Assembly (NCBI GenBank): GCA_902785695.1
Contig: CACZZQ010000005.1
Location: 14,857-78,856 of the forward strand
Direction of reading: 5' to 3'
From: an uncultured Prevotellaceae bacterium
GTDB lineage: Bacteria; Bacteroidota; Bacteroidia; Bacteroidales; Bacteroidaceae
DNA length: 64,000 nt
Position numbers and translations under genes: made by a program. Within the stretch, counting starts at the first letter, position 1, and every line of letters begins with the position of its first letter. This document shows, one piece after another, positions 6,012-14,536 of the stretch. The notes beneath the pieces were generated by a model. That model was not told the origin of the DNA. It made no database searches and saw only the letters and a list, made by a program, of their open reading frames with translations.

Positions 6012-6689
6012 CTATGTGAGGTGTACCCGCTGCGCACCCGGGTGCACGTAATCGAGTGCTTCGCTGTTGCTGTTGACCAGATCGTTCAGCTTTGCTATAA
6101 AGGTGTCGTTCTTCGTCTTGCTGTTCCTGGCCTTGCTGAGGTCGTTTCTCATGTTCTTTCTGTGCCAGATGTCCTGGAAGAGTGACCATTGTACTTCCAT
6201 GTCGAGCACGGTGAAGAATTTGTTGGCTATGAGTGCCGCCTGCGGACGCGACACCCTTGGCTGATAGTTGTCGTCGATGTAGCCCGCCTCCTGTAGCAGT
6301 TGCCACAGCTTCATGGCCTTCTCAGTGCTCAGTTCCGGCGGCAGCACCGTGGGTTCTGCCGGCACAGGCTGCGCTTTCGGCTGCTCTTCTGTCGGCTCTT
6401 TAGGCTTCACGGCACCCATCGCGACCACTATCAAATCCTTCAGTCGCTGCACCTCACGTTCCTCAATTTCCTGCTTGCGTTCTTTGTCAATCTTGGTAAT
6501 TATAGTCTGCACCTGATTGTAGATATCTGTCCATCCAGGAATGACGACGAACAGTCCGTTGGCACCGTCGACTATCTTCCTGACTTCCCCAGTCTCTCTA
6601 TTTTCCAAATGAATCAATACCGACATAACCACCATCTTTAGAAGGGTGGCCAGCTCCGAAGGGGTAGCTTTCGGCATCGGCAGTTTCAT
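6012..6689 (-). CDS. Hypothetical protein, first gene of the VapE module
   Basis: A 225-aa protein that I do not recognise. Residues 1-60 look folded, with GLFVVIPGWTDIYNQVQ near 45-61. A charged helix follows (KIDKERKQEIEEREVQRLKD, about 66-85), probably coiled coil. A Pro/Glu-rich linker spans about 95-120. The C-terminal 100 residues are helical (AALIANKFFTVLDMEVQW, then HRKNMRNDLSKARNS). The start MKLPMPK at 6689 is the first good ATG. It is the first gene after the module promoter (6885-6916), and its position before VapE suggests a replication accessory or regulator; this is inference. Confidence 0.7.
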   Translation of the reverse strand: MKLPMPKATPSELATLLKMVVMSVLIHLENRETGEVRKIVDGANGLFVVIPGWTDIYNQVQTIITKIDKERKQEIEEREVQRLKDLIVVAMGAVKPKEPTEEQPKAQPVPAEPTVLPPELSTEKAMKLWQLLQEAGYIDDNYQPRVSRPQAALIANKFFTVLDMEVQWSLFQDIWHRKNMRNDLSKARNSKTKNDTFIAKLNDLVNSNSEALDYVHPGAQRVHLT

Positions 6690-6778
6690 TTGTTGAACAG
6701 AAATGGTTTTTAGTATTAATAATCAGACGGTTACAAAGGTTTTTAGTCGATACGTAAAGCATCCCGCTTACACCTACA

Positions 6779-6809
6779 CTACTATCAGCCCGACTACTAC
6801 TGATAGTAG
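6779..6809. repeat. 10-bp inverted repeat in the VapE-module leader
   Basis: CTACTATCAG (6779-6788) and CTGATAGTAG (6800-6809) are perfect reverse complements with an 11-nt spacer. They lie between promoter and first gene, so could be an operator or an RNA hairpin. Confidence 0.75.
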
Positions 6810-6884
6810 CCGCACTGACTCCGTTTTTCTTGGGTGTCACGGTAAGTGGTCTTGGGATGTTGTTGGTCTGACTGTTCATAAGTG

Positions 6885-6916
6885 CAAAGGTAGTGATAAA
6901 AACGGATAATGCACAA
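6885..6916 (-). promoter_or_regulatory. Promoter of the VapE module
   Basis: Minus-strand TTG (6914-6916), 21-nt spacer and TACCTTTG (6885-6892) fit the Bacteroidetes consensus. It would drive the unknown protein, the VapE-like gene and probably DUF4248. Confidence 0.65.
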
Positions 6917-6995
6917 AAATACACTTAATATTCTCTCGTAAGGCCAAAAGATTTGATTTATATCAACCCGGCAGTATAAATTTCCTCCTATTTAT

Positions 6996-7026
6996 TTGTA
7001 GGAATGCAAAAAAATCAGTAACTTTG
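6996..7026 (+). promoter_or_regulatory. Promoter of the kinase/AAA operon
   Basis: TTG (6996-6998), 20-nt spacer, TAACTTTG (7019-7026): a near-ideal Bacteroidetes promoter. The transcript start would be near 7030, giving a leader of about 120 nt before the first gene at 7150. It may drive ten genes to 22501, as no strong internal promoter or terminator is seen. Confidence 0.7.
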
Positions 7027-7034
7027 CAGCATAA

Positions 7035-7110
7035 AAGCTGGGAGCCCGGGCGTCTTCGCCCGCAACCGCCGCAGATGCGGGCGAGGATGCCCGCGTTCAC
7101 AGCTGCAAAG
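7035..7110 (+). other. Structured GC-rich leader
   Basis: Two stems are visible: CGGGCG/CGCCCG around a TCTT loop (about 7046-7061), and GCGGGC/GCCCGC around GAGGAT (about 7078-7095). The composition differs from the AT-rich surroundings. It may be a REP-like insertion or a regulatory leader; no known riboswitch is recognised. Confidence 0.45.
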
Positions 7111-7149
7111 CGGACAAACAAATAGAAGAAAAAAAAACAGAAAAGTAAA

Positions 7150-8070
7150 ATGGCTGACGAACAAATAATGAATCCAGAACTGCTCAGGCAGCAGGAACTG
7201 ACGAGGCAAAGCGAGGGCGACAATGCCCAGATGATGCAGATGCAGGCAAGGGCAGCCGACGGCGGCGTGATCTGTCCGAAATGCGGCACGGTGAACGAAC
7301 CCGATGCCGACTACTGTGCACTCTGCGGTGCCTTCCTGCATGCCGGTGTCTGCCCAAACTGCGGCAGTGAGATAGACCCCGACGCCGACTTCTGCGAGGC
7401 GTGCCATCACTACATCCGCACCGACGTATGCTCGTTCTGCGGAGCCAGTTTCAGTGAGATGGACGCCTACTGTCCGGAATGCGGTCAGCCAAGAGGCGGC
7501 ATCGTGTGTCCCGCCTGCCATACGCTGAACGACTTCTCGTTCTGCAAGCAGTGCGGACGCCCGCTGACCGAGCAGGCCCGCGAGATGCTGGCACAGATAC
7601 GCCAAACGCCTGAATACAAGACTCTGGTGGCCCTGGCTCAGGAATATGACGAATTGCAGATGCAACTGCCCTATGAGACCGAGGCCGACAAGGAGCGCGA
7701 CAATGAGCTGCAGGAACTGCGCCGCCGCGTGCTCACCCTGCTGGCAGAGGATACCGACCAGGCGGTCGATGTAAAGCCCGTACCCAAGCGCAAGCGCGTG
7801 ACCAAGGAAGAACTGGAGGAAAGCAAGAGCCGCAAGCTGGATCAGATTGCAGAACTGCTGAGCCGACTGTCAATACCAGCCCAAGAGTCGCCGGCTAAGG
7901 TCAGAAACTACGCTATGGCCCAGAAACCCTCGGGCGTACGACTGGCATGGGTGTGCAACTACAAGCAGGCGCTCCATTCAAGTCCCTGCGGCTGTGCTAA
8001 GCCTCAGATGGGCGGTAAATGGGTGATATTGGGGCATAATTCGAAACAGGAAATAAAGGATGACAAATAA
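7150..8070 (+). CDS. Multi-zinc-ribbon protein, first gene of the kinase locus
   Basis: A 306-aa cytoplasmic protein. Residues 42-135 carry four CxxC...CxxC zinc ribbons: C42/C45-C56/C59, C68/C71-C82/C85, C94/C97-C108/C111, C120/C123-C132/C135. A charged helical region follows (about 140-255, coiled-coil-like, EELEESKSRKLDQIAELL). The C-terminus has a separate Cys-containing segment (residues 267-295: RLAWVCNYKQALHSSPCGCA). It ends 2 nt before the kinase gene, so the two are translationally coupled. Such zinc-ribbon proteins usually act as protein-interaction adaptors. Zinc ribbons also occur at the N-termini of the AAA+ and FHA proteins downstream, which hints at a common scaffold. No enzymatic motif is seen. 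Confidence 0.8.
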   Translation: MADEQIMNPELLRQQELTRQSEGDNAQMMQMQARAADGGVICPKCGTVNEPDADYCALCGAFLHAGVCPNCGSEIDPDADFCEACHHYIRTDVCSFCGASFSEMDAYCPECGQPRGGIVCPACHTLNDFSFCKQCGRPLTEQAREMLAQIRQTPEYKTLVALAQEYDELQMQLPYETEADKERDNELQELRRRVLTLLAEDTDQAVDVKPVPKRKRVTKEELEESKSRKLDQIAELLSRLSIPAQESPAKVRNYAMAQKPSGVRLAWVCNYKQALHSSPCGCAKPQMGGKWVILGHNSKQEIKDDK

Positions 8071-8072
8071 CA

Positions 8073-11000
8073 ATGGCTGACGAGAATCTGGATAAGACCA
8101 ATGTATACACAGAGCCCGGCGGGGATGACAAGACGCTGATAGGCGGCGATAGGACCTTGATGGGCATGTCGGACGACAAGACGCTGATTGGCGGCGATAG
8201 GACCTTGATGGGTATGTCGGACGATAAGACCCTGATAGGCGGTGACAAGACCCTGATGGGAGGAGACAAGACCTTGATGGGTGATACTACCAGAAAGGGG
8301 CCAATGGAAACGACGATGCGACCGGGTGGAGCAGCATCGTCGATAGCCAACTCCAACGGCTTGTCGACCAATGTGTTCACCCTGAAAGGCGTTGACTACG
8401 AGGAAGTGACCTGCCTGAGCGACAACTCCGGTGAGGCGCAGGTGTACCTCGTGGAGCGCGAAGGGAAGCAGTATGTGCTGAAGCTCTACTATCCCAACTT
8501 CGACATCAACAAGAAGCTGCTGCAGCTGGTACGCTCGTTCCAGTTCGAGATGATCGTTGACCTGCACGACTTCGGACGCACCTACAAGGACGGCAAGAAC
8601 CGCTACTACGAGCTGATGGAGTACCTCAGGGGCGGCACACTGAAGGACGTGAAGATCAACGGCGACTTCAACCGCTTCCGCCGACTGGCACTGCAGGCAG
8701 CAGCAGCACTGGCCTACTGTCATAAGAACCACCTGCTGCACAAGGATGTGAAGCCCACCAACTACTTCTTCCGCGACGAGGCACAACAGGAGCTGGTGCT
8801 GGGCGACTTCGGTATATCGTCAATCCAGGAAACAGAAGGAAAGTCGTTCCGTACCACACAGGCCCGTACGCCAATCTATGCCGCGCCTGAGATGTACACC
8901 GACGTAATCGACGGCGTGGTGGAAATCACCTTTGCCGCCGACTTCTATTCGCTGGGTATGACGCTCTTCACACTGTGGCTCGGAGAAAGTCCGATGAGCT
9001 CCAACGAGCGCGCCATGATGAAGCAGAAGAACGAAGGCCGACTGCCGCGACTCAACGAACTGCCCGACAAGGTGAAACAGCTGATCCAGGGTCTTACGTC
9101 AGTGAACCAGCAGACGCGCTGGGGCTACGACGAGGTGGAGCGGTGGTTCAAAGGAGAGGAAGTGGCCGTAGATATCTCGTCACCCTTCCTGCGCTATAAG
9201 AGCTTCGTGGTAGACCCGGAGCGCAACCTCATTGCCGAGAACGTGAAGGAACTGGTGCCGATGCTCATAGACAACGAGCAGCTGGCCACCAACTACCTTT
9301 ACAGCGGGCGCATCGTGCAATGGTTAGAGTCGAGCGGCAACGTGAAGCTGGCCACCGTCATCAAGGACATACTGACCAACAGATACCCCACCGACCAGAA
9401 GGCGGGCTACATAGCATCGTGCTTCGCTATGGATCCCACCATCAAGTATATCGATGTCAACGGACGGGAATGCGAGGATGCAACGAGCATCGTGCTGACG
9501 CTGCTCACAAACCAGGAGAAATACGCCCTGCTGCTGCTCAACCCCGACGATGCACTCTTCCTGTGGCTCGAATCCAGGGAGATGGGCGACGTGGCACGCC
9601 TGCGCTCATACTTCCAGCCCGATGTGGACGGGAAGATCAGCGTCATGCGAATGGTCTATGAACTGGATGCCAGCATACCGTTCCTCACCCATCTGCCATC
9701 ATCATCGGTAGCAGAGATCGTACACGACTTCGGCTACGAGAAAGTGCGCGAGGAAGACTGGCGCGCACTGTGCGACGGCCGACTGCTCTCATGGCTCTAC
9801 TCACATGCAGATATGGGCGTGTGCGAGGCCGTGAAGCAACTCACCTTCGGGGCAGAGTACTCCAAGACGTTAGGCTACAAGGTGCTCTACAAACTGGCAC
9901 CCGACATCCCATACGACCTGCGTGAGGCCAACTCACCAGAGAAAATCGGCACACTGCTGGCATACGACCTGGTGCAGAACCAGAACGCCACCGAGGAACA
10001 GCTGAAGGCTCTGGCTAACGAATATATCGATCCCAATGAGCGTTTCCACTTCTATGCCAAGCAACAGGGATGGCTGCGATTGGTATCGGAAGCCGACAGT
10101 TGCTTTAACCTGGCCTCAGACGAGAACAGGGAGCGACTCAGTGCCTACGACCTGCGCACTGCACTGTACCGATTCTGCCGCATACTGGGGGCAAAACCCG
10201 TGTATTTCCTGCCCAACGGCGTGTCGCTGACCGACGGAAGAAACGTGGACAGCAAGAAACTTCCGCAAATCAAGACCGAGATGCGCAACGGTGCATTCAT
10301 GCAGTGGATGTCGGTGTTCTATCACGAAGACCCCAACCAGACGTTCGAAGAGGAATACAGCTACGAGCGGGAACTGGAGCAATGGGTGATGAAACTTGGC
10401 GAACTGGATCCGGGGAATATGTACTTCCGCAGGTTCAGCAAGGCCATCGGAGAAACAAAAACACGCGTCAAACAGGTGCGCGACGAATGGCTCTCGGCCA
10501 GATACAAGGAACTGTTCTTCAAGTTCGGATTCTACGGACTTACGGGCTTGTGGGTACTCATGGTGCTGATCTTCGGACTCGATGACCGCAGCTATGTGTT
10601 CAACCATCACCTGAAGACCATCATCTACCCCTTAGGAGGCATGATGGGACTCATCATTGCCGTACGAGCCTATTTCAGAGGCTACGGCGCCTTCGTCTCC
10701 ATGCTCTTCGGCAGTGTGGGACTGGCATTCGCATACGCCACCTATTTCATCCTGAAACTCTCGGAAGAAAACATACCGTCGCTGTTCCATCTCATTGTGG
10801 TGCTGATAACGGGAATCTATTTCTTCGTGGCCTGGTACACCGACTTGAGCCGCGAGCATAAGACAGACACCAAGTTCATCAACGACGCACTGAAGAAGGA
10901 AGACATCAAGTCGACGCTGCTGGAACCGCTCTATTACACATTCAAGACAAAGTCATCCCGATACAAATCGTCACAATTCAGCGTGCTCGATGAAGTGGAT

Positions 11001-11114
11001 GACCATATAAACTCCCTCTCAGGAGAGTCTGTGATCCACTATATCCTGTGGTCGCTGCTCGCAATTGTGATGATTGCAGAGCTGTGCCTGCTAAGCCCAC
11101 AGCTTTTCGGATGA
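8073..11114 (+). CDS. Membrane-anchored Ser/Thr protein kinase with Thr-repeat tail
   Basis: A 1013-aa eukaryotic-like kinase. Residues 18-70 contain seven TLIG or TLMG motifs (Thr 21, 28, 37, 44, 53, 60, 67). The kinase domain spans about 108-360: ATP-binding Lys137 (YVLKLY), catalytic loop HKDVKPTN (Asp225, Asn230), DFG at 245-247 and APE at 271-273. The glycine loop is weak (SDNSGEAQ). A long helical region of no known family (about 370-800) follows. The C-terminus has about five hydrophobic segments (from about residue 815 to the end: GLTGLWVLMVLIFG, GGMMGLIIAV, MLFGSVGLAFAY and others), so the kinase end should face the cytoplasm. It is encoded with FHA and PP2C proteins, the reader and eraser of phosphothreonine. 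I infer that the tail is autophosphorylated. Confidence 0.88.
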   Translation: MADENLDKTNVYTEPGGDDKTLIGGDRTLMGMSDDKTLIGGDRTLMGMSDDKTLIGGDKTLMGGDKTLMGDTTRKGPMETTMRPGGAASSIANSNGLSTNVFTLKGVDYEEVTCLSDNSGEAQVYLVEREGKQYVLKLYYPNFDINKKLLQLVRSFQFEMIVDLHDFGRTYKDGKNRYYELMEYLRGGTLKDVKINGDFNRFRRLALQAAAALAYCHKNHLLHKDVKPTNYFFRDEAQQELVLGDFGISSIQETEGKSFRTTQARTPIYAAPEMYTDVIDGVVEITFAADFYSLGMTLFTLWLGESPMSSNERAMMKQKNEGRLPRLNELPDKVKQLIQGLTSVNQQTRWGYDEVERWFKGEEVAVDISSPFLRYKSFVVDPERNLIAENVKELVPMLIDNEQLATNYLYSGRIVQWLESSGNVKLATVIKDILTNRYPTDQKAGYIASCFAMDPTIKYIDVNGRECEDATSIVLTLLTNQEKYALLLLNPDDALFLWLESREMGDVARLRSYFQPDVDGKISVMRMVYELDASIPFLTHLPSSSVAEIVHDFGYEKVREEDWRALCDGRLLSWLYSHADMGVCEAVKQLTFGAEYSKTLGYKVLYKLAPDIPYDLREANSPEKIGTLLAYDLVQNQNATEEQLKALANEYIDPNERFHFYAKQQGWLRLVSEADSCFNLASDENRERLSAYDLRTALYRFCRILGAKPVYFLPNGVSLTDGRNVDSKKLPQIKTEMRNGAFMQWMSVFYHEDPNQTFEEEYSYERELEQWVMKLGELDPGNMYFRRFSKAIGETKTRVKQVRDEWLSARYKELFFKFGFYGLTGLWVLMVLIFGLDDRSYVFNHHLKTIIYPLGGMMGLIIAVRAYFRGYGAFVSMLFGSVGLAFAYATYFILKLSEENIPSLFHLIVVLITGIYFFVAWYTDLSREHKTDTKFINDALKKEDIKSTLLEPLYYTFKTKSSRYKSSQFSVLDEVDDHINSLSGESVIHYILWSLLAIVMIAELCLLSPQLFG
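8124..8282 (+). repeat. 48-bp in-frame tandem repeat in the kinase gene
   Basis: The unit encodes DDKTLIGGDRTLMGMS. Two near-identical copies (8124-8171, 8172-8219) are followed by a third that changes to DDKTLIGGDKTLMG plus an extra GDKTLMG. The copies differ by only a few silent or single changes, so copy number may vary between strains. Confidence 0.85.
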
Positions 11115-11151
11115 AGACGGCTCCCTGAAAAACTACAAGACTCTCTATAGA

Positions 11152-14100
11152 ATGAACTGCGAACATTGTCATAAGGAAAATAGAAGTATAGCAAAATTCT
11201 GCAAATGGTGCGGACAACCCCTGGTGTCGCAACACGTGCTCGACAAGCTGGTGGGACTCACGGACGTAAAAAACCAGTTGAAGACCATCGTGGATACCTA
11301 TGCCTATCTGCGTACGCGTAAGGACATTAGCACGATACGCCTGTCGATCAACACCATCATCATGGGTGAGACGGGTACGGGTAAAACAATGCTGGCGGAA
11401 GTCATCCGTGACTATTTCTGTCAACAGAAAATCATCGATAAACCCAAGTTGACCATTGTCGATGCCGTGGACTACCAGCGATTTGTTGACCAGTGGGACG
11501 ATAACATCAAGAAGGCCAAGGACGGCATCCTGTTCTTCGACAACGTGCAGAAACTCTTGCCAGACAAGTACTCCAATCAGGTGAACCCGCTCGACAAACT
11601 CTTCGTGGAGATGGACAAATGGGACGGCAATCCCATCGTGATACTGGCCGGTCTGCCCAAGGGGTTTGAGGAGTTCCTTGAGAACAACCCCGCCATCAAG
11701 AACCGCTTCAAGTACACCTTCCGCCTGCCTGTGCCTAACTGTCAGGAGCTCTGCGATATCGTCAAGCTGGAATTGCGCGAGAAATACGGCATCTCGGGCT
11801 TTACAGAAGAGGCCGACAAGCAGCTGACTCGCTATTTCAAGTATCAGATAAAAATCAAGGACGAGACCTTCGGCAATGCCCATCTGGCCATGAAGACTGC
11901 CGAGGACATCTTCTCGTCGTTTATCAGCCGGGGCGGTAAGGATGCACTCATTGAGCGCGACGACATCAAGGGCTACGTGCCTGAGGAACGCACGCTCGAC
12001 GATATCCTGAAGGATATGGACTCATTCATCGGCATGAACGGCGTGAAACAGGCCGTCCGCGAGATGGCATACGCCGTCCAGAACAGTATGCAGCGTGCGG
12101 AACGCGGACTGGGAGAGGTCCAGAAAATGTCGATGCACACCGTACTGACGGGTAACCCGGGTACAGGTAAGACCACGATAGCACGCAAGTTGGGCGAGAT
12201 TCTCGCTGCTATAGGCTATCTGGATTCAGGACATGTGGTCGAGGTGGACCGCTCGAATATGGTGTCGCAATATCAAGGCGAGACACCTAAGGTGGTCAAC
12301 GAGCTCTGCGACAAGGCTATGGGAGGCATCCTCTTCGTCGACGAGGCCTACACACTGGCACCAGTCAGTCAGACGGGCGACCGAGATGCACAGGGTGCAC
12401 AGGCACTGGAGACGCTGATGAAACGCATGGAGGACGACCGCGACAAGTTCGTGGTCATCGCTGCCGGCTACAGGATGGAGATGGAAAACCTGTTCCGCAT
12501 CAACCCGGGTGTCAGAAGCCGTTTCAACTATTTCCTCAATCTTGAAGACTATACGCCCGGAGAGCTGTTCCAGATCCTGAAGGTCTTCGCCAGCGGCAAG
12601 CAGTACGTGTTCTCGCCGGAGGCAGAAAGGCTGGCACGCAAGAAGATAGACGAGATGTACCAGCAGCGCGACAAGGACTTTGCCAACGGACGAACCATGC
12701 GCCAACTCTTCGATGAGATATGCAAACGACAGGCTGGACGACTGCAGAAAGGCGACACCTCGCAGATGACAAACGAGCAGCTGATGACCATCGAGGTGCA
12801 GGATATTCCATACGAGGCACCGAAAGCAGTCGACTGTTCTGAGTGCCTGAAGAAGTTCGACGGTATGGTGGGCCTGGAATCCGTGAAGAAAGAGGTGACC
12901 AACCTGGCTGCTTTCCTGACGCTACAGATCAAACGCGGCGAAATAAATACGTTCCAGGGCAAGCATTATGTGTTTACTGGTAATCCCGGAACGGGTAAGA
13001 CAACGGTGGCACGTATCATGGCCGATGTGTTCAAGACGCTGGGCATCCTGTCAAAGGGACAGCTCATCGAGGCCGACCGTTCGAAACTTGTGGCTGGCTA
13101 CTCCGGTCAGACGGCCATCAAGACCAACCAGCTCATCGACACCGCTATGGGAGGCGTACTCTTTATCGACGAGGCCTATACGCTGAAGTCCAACGATCAG
13201 GACTCCTTTGGCGCAGAAGCCATCGACACACTCCTGAAACGTCTGGAGGACGATCGCGGCAAGTTCATCTGTATCGTGGCGGGATATACCGACCAGATGC
13301 ACGACTTCATCGACTCGAACCCGGGACTGAAGAGCCGTTTCACACAGACTATCCATTTCGAAGACTATACACCTGACGAGCTGACGCAGATCTTTGTCAA
13401 CATGGCTACGTCGAAGAAGTTCGAAATGGACGAGGATATGCAGAAGGCTGTTCACCAGCAGTTCGAGCAACTCTACCTGCGACGCGACAAGAATTTCGGC
13501 AATGCACGTGAGGCACGCCGCATCTTCGACCAGACAGTGGAGCGACAGAGTGAGCGACTGGTGAAGCAGATGAGTCAGCCCGACGTTCAGGTATGCGACG
13601 ATGTGGCCGACGGATTCCTCTTTGAAGATATGTACCGGCTCACTGTCGATGACCTGCCGATGGCAGAGAGCAGCGCAGCACGTCCGTTGGAAGAGGTGCT
13701 GGCAGAACTTGACCAGTTCATCGGTATGCGTGCCGTGAAGAATGCCATTCGTCGCTTGGCTGTACAGAGTATGTTTATCAAACAGCGTGCGGCAATGGGA
13801 GCCGGCAACGTGCAACAGATGTCGATGAACTTCGTGCTGACAGGTAACCCAGGTACAGGTAAGACTACCATTGCCCGCAAGATGGGCGAGATACTCCAGG
13901 CGATGGAGGTGTTGCCTTCGTCAAAGGTCGTCGAGACAAGTCGCGCCACGTTGGTTGGCAAGTATATGGGCGAGACACCAAAGATAGTCAATTCCATGTG
14001 CGACAAGGCGATGGGAGGCATCCTCTTCATCGATGAAGCCTATACACTCTCCGACCAGAACGACCAGTATGGCAAGGAGGCCATCGACACGCTGATGAAG

Positions 14101-14499
14101 CGCATGGAGGATGATCGCGGTAAGTTCGTGGTCATTGTGGCTGGCTATCGCGACAAGATGGAACAGTTCCTGATGATGAACGCAGGACTGGCCAGTCGCT
14201 TTACCCACAAGCTGCATATCGAGGACTACACGCAGGAAGAACTGCTTGCCATCTACAAGCAAATGGCCGAGAAGGAGCAGTACAAACTGTCGCCAGGCGC
14301 TGAGTTCAAGGTGCTGGATGTGATTTGCCAGATGCTGGAGAACAAGGACGACACGTTTGGCAATGCCCGCGAGATACGCAACTTGTTCGACGAGACCATT
14401 CAGCAGCTCTCCGTCCGTGTGTCGGCTATGCCTGCCGACCAGGTTACCAAGGAGACCTACCAGCTTATTGAACCCGAAGATATTAAGGATAGGGTATGA
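11152..14499 (+). CDS. Quadruple AAA+ ATPase of the CbxX/CfqX type with zinc ribbon
   Basis: An 1115-aa protein. An N-terminal zinc ribbon (C3/C6-C17/C20) is followed by four AAA+ modules. Module 1 has GETGTGKT at 72-79 and a weak Walker B (GILFFDN). Modules 2, 3 and 4 have GNPGTGKTT starting at 334, 610 and 898, each with GG(I/V)LF(V/I)DEAYTL as Walker B. Modules 2 and 4 share FIGM..VK and MSM..VLTGNPGTGKTT contexts. This CbxX/CfqX (SpoVK-like) group includes Rubisco activase CbbX and the ESX-secretion ATPase EccA, which remodel protein complexes. Module 1 keeps Asp but has Asn instead of the catalytic Glu, so it probably binds without efficient hydrolysis. No membrane segment. It lies between kinase and FHA genes with 37-nt gaps on both sides. 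Confidence 0.9.
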   Translation: MNCEHCHKENRSIAKFCKWCGQPLVSQHVLDKLVGLTDVKNQLKTIVDTYAYLRTRKDISTIRLSINTIIMGETGTGKTMLAEVIRDYFCQQKIIDKPKLTIVDAVDYQRFVDQWDDNIKKAKDGILFFDNVQKLLPDKYSNQVNPLDKLFVEMDKWDGNPIVILAGLPKGFEEFLENNPAIKNRFKYTFRLPVPNCQELCDIVKLELREKYGISGFTEEADKQLTRYFKYQIKIKDETFGNAHLAMKTAEDIFSSFISRGGKDALIERDDIKGYVPEERTLDDILKDMDSFIGMNGVKQAVREMAYAVQNSMQRAERGLGEVQKMSMHTVLTGNPGTGKTTIARKLGEILAAIGYLDSGHVVEVDRSNMVSQYQGETPKVVNELCDKAMGGILFVDEAYTLAPVSQTGDRDAQGAQALETLMKRMEDDRDKFVVIAAGYRMEMENLFRINPGVRSRFNYFLNLEDYTPGELFQILKVFASGKQYVFSPEAERLARKKIDEMYQQRDKDFANGRTMRQLFDEICKRQAGRLQKGDTSQMTNEQLMTIEVQDIPYEAPKAVDCSECLKKFDGMVGLESVKKEVTNLAAFLTLQIKRGEINTFQGKHYVFTGNPGTGKTTVARIMADVFKTLGILSKGQLIEADRSKLVAGYSGQTAIKTNQLIDTAMGGVLFIDEAYTLKSNDQDSFGAEAIDTLLKRLEDDRGKFICIVAGYTDQMHDFIDSNPGLKSRFTQTIHFEDYTPDELTQIFVNMATSKKFEMDEDMQKAVHQQFEQLYLRRDKNFGNAREARRIFDQTVERQSERLVKQMSQPDVQVCDDVADGFLFEDMYRLTVDDLPMAESSAARPLEEVLAELDQFIGMRAVKNAIRRLAVQSMFIKQRAAMGAGNVQQMSMNFVLTGNPGTGKTTIARKMGEILQAMEVLPSSKVVETSRATLVGKYMGETPKIVNSMCDKAMGGILFIDEAYTLSDQNDQYGKEAIDTLMKRMEDDRGKFVVIVAGYRDKMEQFLMMNAGLASRFTHKLHIEDYTQEELLAIYKQMAEKEQYKLSPGAEFKVLDVICQMLENKDDTFGNAREIRNLFDETIQQLSVRVSAMPADQVTKETYQLIEPEDIKDRV

Positions 14500-14536
14500 G
14501 TTTGGCAATACGTTATATTGATAAGAGTAAGATATC

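Larger units (their letters stand above)
6690..7149. other. Divergent intergenic region with two promoters
   Basis: Holds two outward-facing promoters: minus at 6885-6916 for the VapE module and plus at 6996-7026 for the kinase operon. The minus leader (about 195 nt) contains a 10-bp inverted repeat (6779-6809). It also has an ATG at 6879 that opens a short frame (MNSQTNNIPRPL...) running past the next gene's start. That frame shows no domain and I do not call it a gene, though a leader peptide is possible. The plus leader contains GC-rich hairpins (7035-7110). Confidence 0.6.

Noticed and set aside
6598..6879. Gene starting MNSQTNNIPRPL in the VapE leader
   Set aside because: It starts close after a good promoter but has no domain, is Ser/Asn/Thr-rich, and overlaps the next gene out of frame. 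Kept as a possible leader peptide only.
10978..11883. Antisense 301-aa open frame
   Set aside because: It lies opposite the kinase and AAA+ genes, has no domain-like sequence and reflects the third-base composition of the real frame. The same holds for frames opposite the genes at 8.0-8.8, 13.0-13.8 and 16.1-16.8 kb.
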